The notes: generated from the letters alone by a model not told the origin. A stretch of DNA of 64,000 nt from Thioglobus_A sp964344985 (GCA_964344985.1 CAYFPI010000005.1:20194-84193), one strand, 5' to 3'; shown: positions 44,460-54,145, counted from the first letter of the stretch. Numbers and translations: made by a program.

Positions 44460-46016
44460 ATGCCATCTAAAAATCAATTTGACGTTCTTATTATTGGCAC
44501 TGGCAGTGCTGGACTGATGAGCGCATTGCAACTCTCTAGTGATTTATCTGTTGCGCTAATCGCTAAAGACAAAATATTAGAAAGCAGTTCATATTACGCC
44601 CAAGGTGGCATTTCAGCTGTACTAGGGTCAGAAGATAGTTTTGATAATCATATTCAAGACACACTATCCACTGCAGTAGGATTGGGCGATGAAAATGCTG
44701 TTAGATTCATGGTTGAAAATGCACCCAGTGCTATTCATGATTTAGAACATACTGGCGTTGAATTTACCAAAAAAAGCCATGAGTATCATTTAACCACCGA
44801 AGGTGGTCACTCTCATAGACGCGTAGCTCATGTTGCTGACAAAACAGGAAAATCTATTCAAATCAATTTACTTGACGATGTTAAGTCAAGAAGCAACATA
44901 ACCCTGTTTGAAAACTACATTGCCATTGATTTACTCAGAAATGACAATCAGTGTTTTGGTGCCTACATTCTAAACAAACAAACTAATCAAGTAGAAAGTT
45001 TTATCGCCAATAAAACCATTTTAGCAACAGGTGGCGCTTCCAAAACCTACTTATACACCTCCAATCCTGATACATCAACAGGTGATGGCATTGCTATGGC
45101 TTATCGAGCAGGTTGTAAAATACACAACATGGAATTTACACAATTTCATCCAACATGCTTATACCATCCACATGCCAAGTCTTTTCTCATTTCAGAAGCA
45201 ATTCGAGGCGAAGGCGCAAAACTCCGCCTGCCAAATGGTGAAAAATTCATGCATGATTATGATGCGCGTGAAGAACTGGCCCCTCGAGATATTGTAGCAA
45301 GAGCCATCGATAGCGAAATTAAAAAACAAGGTTTTGATTGTGTTTACTTAGATATTTCTTTTAAAGATAAAGCGTGGATTAAACAACACTTTCCTACTAT
45401 TTACAAAAAATGCCAAAGCTTTGGTATTGATATTTCAACTGAGTCTATTCCAGTAGTTCCTGCTGCGCATTACACTTGTGGTGGTATTAATACTGACCTA
45501 TATGGCCAGACCAATATTGCTAATTTATACGCAATTGGTGAAGTGGCACATACGGGTGTGCATGGCGCTAATCGTATGGCCAGCAACTCATTATTAGAAT
45601 GTGTGGTATTTGCCAAATCTTGCGCTCAATACATTAACAAACAAGAGTTAGAAAAATCACTCCCAGCTTTCAACGAATGGGATGAATCTAGAGTAGCACC
45701 TTCAAAGGAAAAAGTAGTTGTTTCTCACCTGTGGGATGAAGTTAGACGCATTATGTGGAATTTTGTCGGCATTGTTAGGTCAGACAGAAGGCTGAATTAC
45801 GCAAAACATCGCCTAGAACAAATTGAATCTGAAGTGGACGAATACTATAGCTTATATCTCATATCTAGTGATTTAATTGAGCTTAGAAACTTGGTAAAAA
45901 CAGCTCAAATTATTATTGACTCTGCACTTGAAAGAAGAGAAAGCCGAGGTCTTCATTACAACGAAGATCATCCGAATACCAATAGTTCAGCAGAAAACAC
46001 TATAATACACTTATGA
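44460..46016 (+). CDS. nadB: L-aspartate oxidase
   Basis: FAD enzyme oxidising L-aspartate to iminoaspartate in de novo NAD synthesis. 518 residues: FAD loop LIIGTGSAGLMSALQL, AQGGISAVLGSEDSFDNH, TEGGHSHRRVAH, MEFTQFHPTCLYHP, active-site HYTCGGI and GVHGANRMASNSLLECVVF, matching NadB rather than succinate dehydrogenase subunit A by length and motifs. nadA and nadC are not in the window. First gene of nadB-def-dusB-fis; overlaps def by 4 bases. Confidence 0.95.
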   Translation: MPSKNQFDVLIIGTGSAGLMSALQLSSDLSVALIAKDKILESSSYYAQGGISAVLGSEDSFDNHIQDTLSTAVGLGDENAVRFMVENAPSAIHDLEHTGVEFTKKSHEYHLTTEGGHSHRRVAHVADKTGKSIQINLLDDVKSRSNITLFENYIAIDLLRNDNQCFGAYILNKQTNQVESFIANKTILATGGASKTYLYTSNPDTSTGDGIAMAYRAGCKIHNMEFTQFHPTCLYHPHAKSFLISEAIRGEGAKLRLPNGEKFMHDYDAREELAPRDIVARAIDSEIKKQGFDCVYLDISFKDKAWIKQHFPTIYKKCQSFGIDISTESIPVVPAAHYTCGGINTDLYGQTNIANLYAIGEVAHTGVHGANRMASNSLLECVVFAKSCAQYINKQELEKSLPAFNEWDESRVAPSKEKVVVSHLWDEVRRIMWNFVGIVRSDRRLNYAKHRLEQIESEVDEYYSLYLISSDLIELRNLVKTAQIIIDSALERRESRGLHYNEDHPNTNSSAENTIIHL

Positions 46017-46504
46017 TTTTGCCAATTCTACATTACCCAGATAAACGCCTTAGAACTAAGGCTAGCCCTATTGAGGTAGTTGATGACAACATCAAACAAT
46101 TGGTAAAAGATATGTTTGAAACCATGTATGACGCACCCGGCATTGGTCTTGCTGCCACACAGGTTAATCATCATATTCGTTTAGTTGTTATTGATACATC
46201 AGAAGACAAAAGCAAGCCACTATGTTTAATCAACCCAGAAATCATTGAAAAAGATGGCGAACTTGAATGGGATGAAGGGTGTTTATCTGTGCCTAATTAT
46301 TACGAATGCGTGACGCGTGCTAACCGTATTAAAGTCAGAGCGCTTAATGAAAATGGTGAAGAGTTTGAACTTGAAGCTGATGAGCTTCTAGGCGTGTGTA
46401 TTCAGCATGAAATTGATCACCTAGATGGTATCTTATTTGTTGACTACCTATCCAAACTTAAACAACGACGTCTCTTGGAAAAGGCCAAAAAAGCCAAAAA
46501 ATAG
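46013..46504 (+). CDS. def: Peptide deformylase
   Basis: Removes the formyl group from nascent protein N termini using Fe(II). 163 residues with all three motifs: GIGLAATQV, EGCLSVP (metal Cys) and QHEIDHLDG (two metal His and catalytic Glu). The C-terminal Lys/Arg-rich helix matches type I enzymes. Overlaps nadB by 4 bases. fmt, which often follows def, is not here; dusB follows after 8 bases. Confidence 0.97.
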   Translation: MILPILHYPDKRLRTKASPIEVVDDNIKQLVKDMFETMYDAPGIGLAATQVNHHIRLVVIDTSEDKSKPLCLINPEIIEKDGELEWDEGCLSVPNYYECVTRANRIKVRALNENGEEFELEADELLGVCIQHEIDHLDGILFVDYLSKLKQRRLLEKAKKAKK

Positions 46505-46512
46505 CCAACACT

Positions 46513-47487
46513 ATGGCGATTCAAATTGGCCCATATCAACTAAACTCAAAAGCCTTACTCGCCCCAATGGCAGGCACCAGTGACAAACCATTTAGAATAT
46601 TATGCAAATCTTTTGGTGCAGCGCTTACCACCTCAGAGATGGTGGTCATCCAACAGCATTTATTAAATTCTAACAAATCAAAATCTAGACTCGACTTTAA
46701 AGGAGAAACTGGACCAATCAGTATTCAAATCGCTGGATCAGAAGCTCAAGAGCTAGCAAAATCTGCACAAAAAGCAGTTGAATTTGGCGCAGATATTGTT
46801 GACATCAATATGGGCTGTCCAGCAAAAAAAATCTGTAATAAAGCTGCAGGATCTGCACTTATGCAAGATGAATCGCTGGTTAAGGATATTCTACACTCAG
46901 TTGTTAATGCGGTTGATATTCCAGTTACCTTAAAAATGCGAACGGGCTGGTCTCAAGATAATAAAAACGCAACCACCATTGCACAAATTGCACAAGAGGC
47001 TGGCATCAAAATGCTAAGCATTCATGGTCGAACTCGAGAAGATAAATACACTGGAAATGCAGAATATGACACCATTAAAGCCGTGGTTAAAAGTGTTGAC
47101 ATTCCTGTTATTGCCAATGGCGATATTGTCTCGCCCTTAAAAGCCAAGCAAGTGCTTGATTACACTGGTGCAAATGGCGTTATGATTGGCAGAGCCACTC
47201 AAGGAAACCCATGGATTTTTCATGAAATTAATCATTATCTAAAAACTGGCAAAATTGCTGAAAAAATCCCACTTACATCAAAAAAACAAACAATCTTGGA
47301 TCATATAGAGCAAATTCATGAGTTTTATGGTGAAAAAATGGGAACAATGCTCGCCAGAAAGCATATTTTTTGGTATGCTACGCACCTTGACGAAAAAAGT
47401 GGTCGCGACTTTTGGCAAAAAGTTAATAAAATTACCGATCACAAAGTTCAATATCAATTACTTGGGGAATTTTTACAATCACTATGA
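46513..47487 (+). CDS. dusB: tRNA-dihydrouridine synthase B
   Basis: FMN enzyme reducing specific uridines in the tRNA D loop. 324 residues: LAPMAGTSDKPFR, IDINMGCPAKKICNKAAGSALM with the active-site Cys, KMRTGW, HGRTREDKYTG, IANGDI and MIGRATQGNPWIF. Classical partner of fis: the two overlap by 4 bases (ATGA), so Fis levels depend on translation through dusB in many Gammaproteobacteria. Confidence 0.96.
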   Translation: MAIQIGPYQLNSKALLAPMAGTSDKPFRILCKSFGAALTTSEMVVIQQHLLNSNKSKSRLDFKGETGPISIQIAGSEAQELAKSAQKAVEFGADIVDINMGCPAKKICNKAAGSALMQDESLVKDILHSVVNAVDIPVTLKMRTGWSQDNKNATTIAQIAQEAGIKMLSIHGRTREDKYTGNAEYDTIKAVVKSVDIPVIANGDIVSPLKAKQVLDYTGANGVMIGRATQGNPWIFHEINHYLKTGKIAEKIPLTSKKQTILDHIEQIHEFYGEKMGTMLARKHIFWYATHLDEKSGRDFWQKVNKITDHKVQYQLLGEFLQSL

Positions 47488-47720
47488 GCGCTAGTTCTAC
47501 TGACCTTCCAGCTTGCATAAATGCTAAGTTAGAACGCTACTTTAATCATCTTAACGGTGAGAAGGCTTCTGGTGTTTACAAAATGGTCAATCAAGAAGTT
47601 GAGCCAGTGGTTATTAAATTTGTGCTTGATATGGTTGAGCACAATCAAAGCGAAGCTTCAAGAATTCTTGGTATCAATCGCGGCACCCTAAAGAAAAAAA
47701 TAGAACTATATAAGCTTTAG
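47484..47720 (+). CDS. fis: Nucleoid-associated regulator Fis
   Basis: DNA-bending factor for inversion and stable RNA transcription. 78 residues, shorter than E. coli Fis (98) at the N terminus, where the beta-hairpin arm is reduced. The C-terminal helix-turn-helix NQSEASRILGINRGTLKKKI is intact. Its presence next to dusB is a marker for Gammaproteobacteria. It is read from an ATG overlapping the dusB stop. purH follows after 60 bases. Confidence 0.95.
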   Translation: MSASSTDLPACINAKLERYFNHLNGEKASGVYKMVNQEVEPVVIKFVLDMVEHNQSEASRILGINRGTLKKKIELYKL

Positions 47721-47780
47721 TCTGCTCTGAGTAGACTATAATTATTCTCTTTATCTTTATCGTTTTTCAAAGGGAATCAA

Positions 47781-49322
47781 ATGGCTATACAACGCGCTTT
47801 AATCAGTGTTTCTGACAAAACTGGTGTTCTTGATTTTGCTCAAGCATTAGCAGCAAAAAATATCGAAATTTTATCAACTGGTGGCACTGCTAAGCTTTTA
47901 GCTGATAACAATGTTCCAGTTATTGAAGTTTCAGACTACACCGGATTTCCTGAGATGATGGCAGGTCGCGTTAAAACGCTTAATCCAAAAATTCACGGTG
48001 GCATTCTGGCTCGTCGCGGTCTTGATGAGGGTGTAATGGCTGAAAATGATATTAACCCTATTGATCTGGTTGTGGTCAACCTGTACCCTTTTCAAGCAAC
48101 CATTGCCAACCCTGATTGCACCTTGGAAGATGCCATTGAAAATATTGATATTGGCGGTCCGGCAATGCTAAGATCGAGTGCCAAAAATCACGCATCAGTA
48201 ACGGTTGTGGTAGATGCATCAGATTATCAAACTATCATTGATGAGATTAGTGAAAATGGCGATACCACATTAGAGACTCGCACCAAGCTAGCACTTAAAA
48301 CTTTTGAACATACTGCGCAATACGATGGCACTATTGCCAATTATCTTGGCAAAGAAGAAGATGGCTTTTCCAACACTATGAATCTTCAATTTCATAAAAC
48401 TCAGTCAATGCGCTATGGTGAAAACCCGCATCAATCAGCAGCGTTTTATAAAGAAGGCAACATCTCTGAAGCCTGTGTAGCATCTGCTACCCAATTCCAA
48501 GGCAAAGAGATGTCGTTTAACAACATGGCAGATGCTGATGCAGCACTTGAATGTGTACGTACATTTGACGAGCCAGCATGCGTTATTGTAAAACACGCCA
48601 ATCCGTGTGGCGTTGCTGTTCGATCTAACATTTTTGATGCTTATGATGATGCTTTTAAAACTGATCCAACTTCAGCATTCGGTGGCATTATTGCCTTTAA
48701 CCGCAACCTGGATAAAAAAACTGCACAAGCTATTATTGATCGCCAGTTCGTTGAAGTAATCATCGCCCCACATGTAGACGATGATGCCAAAGAAGCTTTA
48801 TCGACCAAACAGAATGTCCGTGCTCTTGAATGTGGCGATCTATCAACTGCCAAACCATCGCTTGATTACAAACGCGTTACTGGCGGCCTACTCGTACAAG
48901 ACAAAGACCTTGGCGCTATCACTAAAGACGATGTCAAATGCGTGAGCGAAATCCAACCAACGGATGAGCAACTAGATGACTTAATGTTTGCATGGAAAGT
49001 AGCCAAAACCGTTAAATCAAATGCCATTGTCTACGTTAAAAACCAAATGACAATTGGCGTTGGTGCCGGGCAAATGTCACGCGTTTATTCTGCCAAGATT
49101 GCCGGCATTAAAGCGGCTGATGAAGGTTTGGTTGTAGAAGGCTCAGTGATGGCATCCGATGCATTCTTCCCGTTTAGAGATGGTATTGACGCAGCTGCAG
49201 AAGCTGGTATTAAAGCCATTATCCAGCCAGGTGGCTCAATGCGTGATGATGAGGTGATTGAAGCAGCCAACGAACACGGCATTGCGATGGTGTTTACCGG
49301 CATGCGCCACTTCAAACACTAA
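47781..49322 (+). CDS. purH: AICAR transformylase / IMP cyclohydrolase
   Basis: Bifunctional enzyme for the last two purine steps, from AICAR to IMP with 10-formyl-THF. 513 residues: MGS-like cyclohydrolase domain (1-190; LISVSDKTGVLDFA, STGGTAKLL, GRVKTLNPKIHGGIL) and transformylase domain with MRYGENPHQSAAFY, VKHANPCGVAV, DPTSAFGGIIAFN and the late AIIQPGGSMRDDEVI. Full length. AAGGGAATCAA precedes the ATG. purD is not downstream. Confidence 0.97.
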   Translation: MAIQRALISVSDKTGVLDFAQALAAKNIEILSTGGTAKLLADNNVPVIEVSDYTGFPEMMAGRVKTLNPKIHGGILARRGLDEGVMAENDINPIDLVVVNLYPFQATIANPDCTLEDAIENIDIGGPAMLRSSAKNHASVTVVVDASDYQTIIDEISENGDTTLETRTKLALKTFEHTAQYDGTIANYLGKEEDGFSNTMNLQFHKTQSMRYGENPHQSAAFYKEGNISEACVASATQFQGKEMSFNNMADADAALECVRTFDEPACVIVKHANPCGVAVRSNIFDAYDDAFKTDPTSAFGGIIAFNRNLDKKTAQAIIDRQFVEVIIAPHVDDDAKEALSTKQNVRALECGDLSTAKPSLDYKRVTGGLLVQDKDLGAITKDDVKCVSEIQPTDEQLDDLMFAWKVAKTVKSNAIVYVKNQMTIGVGAGQMSRVYSAKIAGIKAADEGLVVEGSVMASDAFFPFRDGIDAAAEAGIKAIIQPGGSMRDDEVIEAANEHGIAMVFTGMRHFKH

Positions 49323-49450
49323 ATTCTAAGGGATGCTTTTTATCCATATTTTTGTTATAAGAAAAGCCTTGCTCGGTCATTTGTAATTACAAACTCCCGT
49401 CGCTCGTTTTTCTTATGCCTCAATCTGAAAAAAAATTACCACTTAGAATT
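49322..49450. repeat. Nested palindrome between convergent genes
   Basis: Concentric inverted pairs: AATTCTAAG/CTTAGAATT (49322-49330, 49442-49450), ATAAGAAAA/TTTTCTTAT (49357-49365, 49408-49416) and a perfect 14-base palindrome TTTGTAATTACAAA (49380-49393) flanked by GCTCGGTCA and ACTCCCGTCGCTCG. It covers the whole spacer between purH and the lipoprotein gene and touches both stop codons. Possibly a bidirectional terminator or a small dispersed element. Confidence 0.55.
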
Positions 49451-49859
49451 ATTTTATGTGTACCGCTGTTCCCGAAACTGATTGAACGTAAGAATCACCT
49501 CCTACAAAAAATCCACCACCATATCCGTTAGAAATAAAATTTCCGTAGCTACCAGAATTTTCTTTGCCTATTCTATCTAAAATAATCCCATTTGCTCCAA
49601 TTTTTGCAGCTTGTTTTTTAACTTCTTCTACCGCCATATCTAAGCTTTCTTGATCTGTCCACCCCATTTCAGACTCTGCCCTAACCACACCAATAACTTC
49701 ATATTTGTCAGGATACGAATGATAAATTTTAACCATCTTAAAACTAATTGCATCTCGCTTAACTCCAGTAACTAGCGCAGTCCCTGTAGCACATCCGCCT
49801 AAATTTACAGCTAGTGCCACCAAAATTAGTAGTGATATTTTGAATTTAATTTTTCCCAT
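49449..49859 (-). CDS. Small outer-membrane-type lipoprotein, function unknown
   Basis: Signal peptide with lipobox LGGC: from the ATG at 49859 the N terminus is MGKIKFKISLLILVALAVNLGGC, so Cys23 would be lipidated. The mature part has KMVKIYHSYPDKYEVIGVV and VEEVKKQAAKIGANGIILD, a pattern shared with many short Gram-negative lipoproteins of unknown role, then a Gly/Ser/Tyr-rich tail. A longer in-frame start at 49889 is possible. 136 residues. Convergent with purH, co-directional with avtA, whose end it nearly touches. Confidence 0.72.
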   Translation of the reverse strand: MGKIKFKISLLILVALAVNLGGCATGTALVTGVKRDAISFKMVKIYHSYPDKYEVIGVVRAESEMGWTDQESLDMAVEEVKKQAAKIGANGIILDRIGKENSGSYGNFISNGYGGGFFVGGDSYVQSVSGTAVHIK

Positions 49860-49875
49860 AAAGCAAAAATACTTA

Positions 49876-51129
49876 TTAATAAACTTCATTATAGATCAAT
49901 TCCAAACCTTTTCTTAAAGTGTTTTCGTCTTTGGCGTAGTTGATGCGAATGCATTGATGTTGGTGTTTCCAAGTGTTATCCATGCCAATAAAAAAGCTTT
50001 CTCCAGGGATGATATAAACACCTTTAGTTTTGAGTTTTTGATAGAGCTTCTCCGAGGTAATCTTTAAATCTGGAAACCAGATCCACATAAAAAATGCTCC
50101 TTCAAGTTTGTGGAGTTTGGCACTAGTATCGCCAAAAATTTCATAAAACACTTTTTTAGCAATCTTGGCTTTGTCTTCGTAATAAGGTTTAACAACATTA
50201 TTGGACAAGTGCATAATTTCTTGGTTTTTAACCAAACGCGTCGCCAATGTGGGGCCCACGCTACTCGGTGCCAGTGTCAAAATACCACTCACCCTACTCA
50301 TGGCACGAATCGTGTCTTCATTGGCAATCACAGTGCCAGTGCGAATACCGGGCAAGCCTAATTTTGAGAGTGACATACACAAAATTGTATTGCCATTCCA
50401 GCTTAGTGTTGCGTCAGTATAAATTGCACCAGGAAATGGATTGCCGTAGGCATTATCAACAATTAGTGGAATATTGCTTGCTTGGGCGATTTTGTCTAAT
50501 TCAGCCAACTCGTCATCAGTAATGACATTACCCGTTGGGTTGGTTGGGCGTGAGATGCAAATCACCCCAATATCCTCTTTGGCAATAGTTTGCCCTACCT
50601 TATCAAAATCTATTTGATATTTAAACTTCTGATTATCAAGCTCATGAATCTCAGGTTTGACTGATACAAACATGTTTTTTGATAAACCTTGATCGGCATA
50701 GCCAATATATTCTGGTGCGAGTGGCAACAGCACTTTTTTAACGCCGCCATCATCCATCTCACCTGCAAATAAATTAAACAGTGAGAACAAACTACTTTGT
50801 GAGCCATTAGTAATGGCAATATTTTTATCGCTCAAACCCCAGTTGTAGTTGGAGTTAAACAGATTAACCAAAGCGTTAATAAACACCTCAGATCCTTGTG
50901 GGCCATCATAGAATCCAAGCATTTGATCAATACCATTGTTATCAATTAATGATCGAAACTCATTCACAAAAATATCGTGTGCTTCGGTAATTAGTGCAGG
51001 GTTACCACCACCCAACATAATGATATTTTCATCACCACTATGATTGGCCTTGCCCAAATCATCCATTAGGCGAGTAATGCCAGAATACTGGGTAAATTTT
51101 TGACCAAATTTTGAATATTTTTGACCCAC
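49876..51129 (-). CDS. avtA: Valine--pyruvate aminotransferase
   Basis: PLP aminotransferase linking valine/2-oxoisovalerate with alanine/pyruvate. Family features: KFGQKFTQYSGITRLMDDL and IMLGGGNPALI at the N terminus, RPTNPTGN, VDNAYGNPFP, PLP Lys in MSLSKLGLPGIRTG, and C-terminal GESFFIG and HQCIRINYA. Start taken as GTG at 51129, which aligns with the E. coli start; ATG at 51174 would add a hydrophobic 15-residue extension not known in the family. About 417 residues. Divergent from the interrupted gene at 51203. Confidence 0.9.
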   Translation of the reverse strand: MGQKYSKFGQKFTQYSGITRLMDDLGKANHSGDENIIMLGGGNPALITEAHDIFVNEFRSLIDNNGIDQMLGFYDGPQGSEVFINALVNLFNSNYNWGLSDKNIAITNGSQSSLFSLFNLFAGEMDDGGVKKVLLPLAPEYIGYADQGLSKNMFVSVKPEIHELDNQKFKYQIDFDKVGQTIAKEDIGVICISRPTNPTGNVITDDELAELDKIAQASNIPLIVDNAYGNPFPGAIYTDATLSWNGNTILCMSLSKLGLPGIRTGTVIANEDTIRAMSRVSGILTLAPSSVGPTLATRLVKNQEIMHLSNNVVKPYYEDKAKIAKKVFYEIFGDTSAKLHKLEGAFFMWIWFPDLKITSEKLYQKLKTKGVYIIPGESFFIGMDNTWKHQHQCIRINYAKDENTLRKGLELIYNEVY

Positions 51130-51202
51130 TGTTTTATTTATTACAAATACAATATGTTTTATAAGTATAAACATATTCCACTATAGATTAAAATACTTAG
51201 CC

Positions 51203-51616
51203 ATGAGTACACAAACAATCACACTTTTCTCGCACATCAACGTAATCTCAATAGATAAAGATAATGACAAGGTTATTTCTGTAGAGCAAGACATGGAAGA
51301 TGTTGACAGTGTAGAGAAAAACCTTAGAGAGGCGGTATTTACCGTTAAAAAATACAAAGAAATTGGCTACTATCCTTTAACTGAGCCAAATTTTTTAGAT
51401 GATGTTATTGGTCATTTTACCAATGGCGGATTAACCACTCAATATGTACTTAAAGACAACTCCTAACCTGAAATTATTGGCTACCCAGGATGTACACGAG
51501 TGTGGGAGCTGCCTTTAAACCTTAGAGACCAGGTTGAAGATCTATTGTCTGGATTTAAGATTGAATACGATGATGAAAGTTGGGAAATCATCTCAATCTC
51601 TCCTATTGAAGACTAG
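51203..51616 (+). pseudogene. Hypothetical gene split by one in-frame TAA
   Basis: Reads MSTQTITLFSHINVISID onward for 87 codons, meets TAA at 51464-51466, and continues in the same frame for 49 codons (PEIIGYPGCTRVWELPLNL to SPIED) to TAG at 51614-51616. The downstream part keeps coding-like composition and an acidic pattern similar to the first part. CAA to TAA by one C-to-T change would explain it. I do not recognise the family: an acidic, soluble 137-residue protein, with no domain I can name. It lies 8 bases before apt. Recent decay, sequencing error or readthrough all remain possible. Confidence 0.7.
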
Positions 51617-51624
51617 CTAAAACT

Positions 51625-52137
51625 ATGCAATTAGAAAACTATATTAAAGACATTGTTGACTTTCCAAAACCTGGAATTGTTTTTAAAGATATTTCCCCAC
51701 TACTAGCCAGCCCAGAAGCGTTTGCTCATGTTATTAATGATATTGCCGGTAAATACAATGCAAATACTGTTGATAAAATTGTTGGACTAGATGCAAGAGG
51801 CTTTATTTTTGGCGCCTCTGTTGCTTATAAAATGGGCGTTCCGTTCGTTATGGTGCGCAAGCCTGGAAAATTACCAGATCAATGTATTAGTGTTGATTAT
51901 CAACTTGAGTATGGCCAAAACACGTTTGAAATGCATGAAAATTCAATTGAGGCTAATGATAAAGTGCTAATTGTGGATGATTTATTAGCAACTGGCGGAT
52001 CGGTCAAAGCCGTTACCCAACTAATCAGAGAACTAAAAGCAGATGTAATCGCATTAGAATGCATTATAGAATTAAGCTTTTTAAATGCAAAAGATACACT
52101 TGATATTGATGTTAACGCTCAAATAGTCTATGAGTAG
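51625..52137 (+). CDS. apt: Adenine phosphoribosyltransferase
   Basis: Salvages adenine to AMP with PRPP. 170 residues: VDFPKPGIVFKDISPLL at the start, VGLDARGFIFGASVAYKMGVPFVMVRKPGKLP (purine and metal site) and the PRPP loop VLIVDDLLATGGSVKA. Overlaps the nucleosidase gene by 8 bases. The pair recovers adenine released from methylthioadenosine or adenosylhomocysteine. Confidence 0.96.
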   Translation: MQLENYIKDIVDFPKPGIVFKDISPLLASPEAFAHVINDIAGKYNANTVDKIVGLDARGFIFGASVAYKMGVPFVMVRKPGKLPDQCISVDYQLEYGQNTFEMHENSIEANDKVLIVDDLLATGGSVKAVTQLIRELKADVIALECIIELSFLNAKDTLDIDVNAQIVYE

Positions 52138-52738
52138 CATTGGTATTATTTGCGCCATGAGTGAAGAGGTGCAAAAAATTGTTAACGCGTTTAATCTCAA
52201 AGAAATCCGCTCAACACTTAATTACCCTACTTATCAAAACAACCATATTATTTTAATAGAATCAAGCATTGGTAAGGTGGCCAGCTCGCTTGCAGCTTCA
52301 ACACTGATTGAAAAACATCAAGTCGATCATTTGATTAATATTGGTTTGGCTGGTGCGTTGAAATCAATCCCAACAAGGTCTGCTTATTTCGTTAGCTCAG
52401 TAACGCAGCATGATGCTTTTATTCCATTTGAAAACTATCAACAAGATATGTACAAAAGCATAAAGTGCGTGGTGCCAGACAATACTGATAATACCGCTGT
52501 ACTAACTACAGGCGATCAGTTTATTACTGATAACGGATCAGTTGCAAATAATGCTGATATGGTAGATATGGAAGGCTTTGCAGTTGCTTATGTTGCCGAG
52601 AGGCACAACATTCCCATTACTATGATCAAAGGAATTTCTGACGATACTAATGACAATAGTGAAAAAGAGTTGTTTGAAAACCTGAACACAGCCATGGATC
52701 AAACCATTAGCCTACTTAAAACTGTTATTAAGATTTAA
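52130..52738 (+). CDS. MTA/SAH nucleosidase-like protein
   Basis: Releases adenine from methylthioadenosine and S-adenosylhomocysteine, supplying Apt next door. 202 residues of the purine nucleoside phosphorylase fold: GIICAMSEEVQKI, LIESSIGKVASSLAAS, INIGLAGAL, and catalytic region VDMEGFAVAYVAERHNIP with KGISDDT. Slightly shorter than E. coli MtnN (232) with a reduced middle, so mtnN is likely but not proven. Its last 4 bases overlap convergent dbpA. Confidence 0.82.
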   Translation: MSSIGIICAMSEEVQKIVNAFNLKEIRSTLNYPTYQNNHIILIESSIGKVASSLAASTLIEKHQVDHLINIGLAGALKSIPTRSAYFVSSVTQHDAFIPFENYQQDMYKSIKCVVPDNTDNTAVLTTGDQFITDNGSVANNADMVDMEGFAVAYVAERHNIPITMIKGISDDTNDNSEKELFENLNTAMDQTISLLKTVIKI

Positions 52739-54108
52739 GAAAGAATTCTCACTCTAAAAGACCTGCCTTTAAGTTTGTCATTGCTAATTTTATTAAGCGC
52801 TGCCTTAACCAACTCCGAACTTACTGCCACATAAGACCAATTACTAGCAACATTAATCTTACCAATTTTGTTACCAGGAATGCCGCCTTTGCCTGTTAAA
52901 CCGCCCACAATATCGCCAGGGCGTAATTTTTGTTTTTTACCGCCATCAATCTTAAGTGTGGTCATGGTTGGCTTTTTAATTGGCTTATCAAGCAAGCTAG
53001 TACTTGGCAACTCATCAGGTGTTATATCAAGCTCCAAAGCGTCTAATTTTCTAGATTCTCGATCTCCATATAGTGTCGCTGCAATGCCACTATTTCCAGC
53101 CCTACCAGTACGGCCAATACGGTGCACATGCACCTCTGGATCATGTGCGACATTAAAATTAATAACCATATCAAGCGCATCAATATCCAGACCTCTTGCA
53201 GCTACATCTGTAGCTACCAATATTGATACACTGCCATTTGAAAAACGTATCAGCGCTTGATCGCGCTCACGCTGATCTAAGTCACCATGAATGGCCAGTG
53301 CGTAAAAACCATAATAAATTAACTCATCAGCCACATCTTGAGTATCGCGCTTGGTATTGCAAAAAACCAATGCAGATTCAGGCTTATACTTAGCTAATAA
53401 CAACCTCAAAGCACTCATGCGTTCATCGTCTGTATTAGTCTGATAGAAATATTGCTTAATGGTCGACTCTTCATGGGTTGATGGCGCATTTACCATTGCA
53501 GGATCACTCATCACTCGCTCGGCAATATCTGCAATCTCATCAGGATAAGTGGCGCTAAATAATAAAGTTTGTCGATTGTTTGGAATTTTGTCAATAATGT
53601 CATCAATAGCATCTTGAAAACCCATATCCAGCATACGATCTGCCTCGTCCAATACCAGTATATTAACACGATCTAGCTTGAGTGTTTTTTTACGCAAATG
53701 TTCTTCAATACGACCAGGCGTACCAACCACAATATGAGCGCCATGCTCCAAAGACCCAATTTGAGGGCCGAATGGCGCACCACCACACAATGTTAATACT
53801 TTGATGTTATGAATTGCTCTTGCAAGTTTTCGAATCTCGCTGGCCACCTGATCAGCCAGCTCACGTGTTGGACACAATACGATTGACTGCACCTTGAATA
53901 ACTTAACATCTAGCTTTTGCAACAATCCCAAGCCAAAAGCCGCTGTTTTTCCAGAGCCGGTCTTTCCTTGGCCGATCACATCTTTATTTGACAATATTGC
54001 CGGCAAGCTTAAAGACTGAATGGGCGTCATACTTTCATAGCCTAACGTGCCAAGATTTTTTAATAAGTTTGGGTGTAGCTCTAGTGAGGAAAAATCAGTT
54101 GTGCTCAA
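52735..54108 (-). CDS. dbpA: ATP-dependent RNA helicase DbpA
   Basis: DEAD-box helicase activated by 23S rRNA hairpin 92, for large-subunit assembly. 457 residues: GQGKTGSGKTAAFGLGLL, CPTRELADQVASEIRKLA, VLDEADRMLDMGF, FSATYP, ATDVAARGLDIDALDMVINF and HRIGRTGRAGNSGIA. The C-terminal 75 residues contain LRPGDIVGGLTGKGGIPGNKIGKI, the 23S-specific DbpA domain. Different from deaD at 23.5 kb by its shorter, tail-less end. Confidence 0.95.
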   Translation of the reverse strand: MSTTDFSSLELHPNLLKNLGTLGYESMTPIQSLSLPAILSNKDVIGQGKTGSGKTAAFGLGLLQKLDVKLFKVQSIVLCPTRELADQVASEIRKLARAIHNIKVLTLCGGAPFGPQIGSLEHGAHIVVGTPGRIEEHLRKKTLKLDRVNILVLDEADRMLDMGFQDAIDDIIDKIPNNRQTLLFSATYPDEIADIAERVMSDPAMVNAPSTHEESTIKQYFYQTNTDDERMSALRLLLAKYKPESALVFCNTKRDTQDVADELIYYGFYALAIHGDLDQRERDQALIRFSNGSVSILVATDVAARGLDIDALDMVINFNVAHDPEVHVHRIGRTGRAGNSGIAATLYGDRESRKLDALELDITPDELPSTSLLDKPIKKPTMTTLKIDGGKKQKLRPGDIVGGLTGKGGIPGNKIGKINVASNWSYVAVSSELVKAALNKISNDKLKGRSFRVRILS

Positions 54109-54145
54109 AGCGAATGCTCAAATTTAAGATGCCGCTAATTTTACC

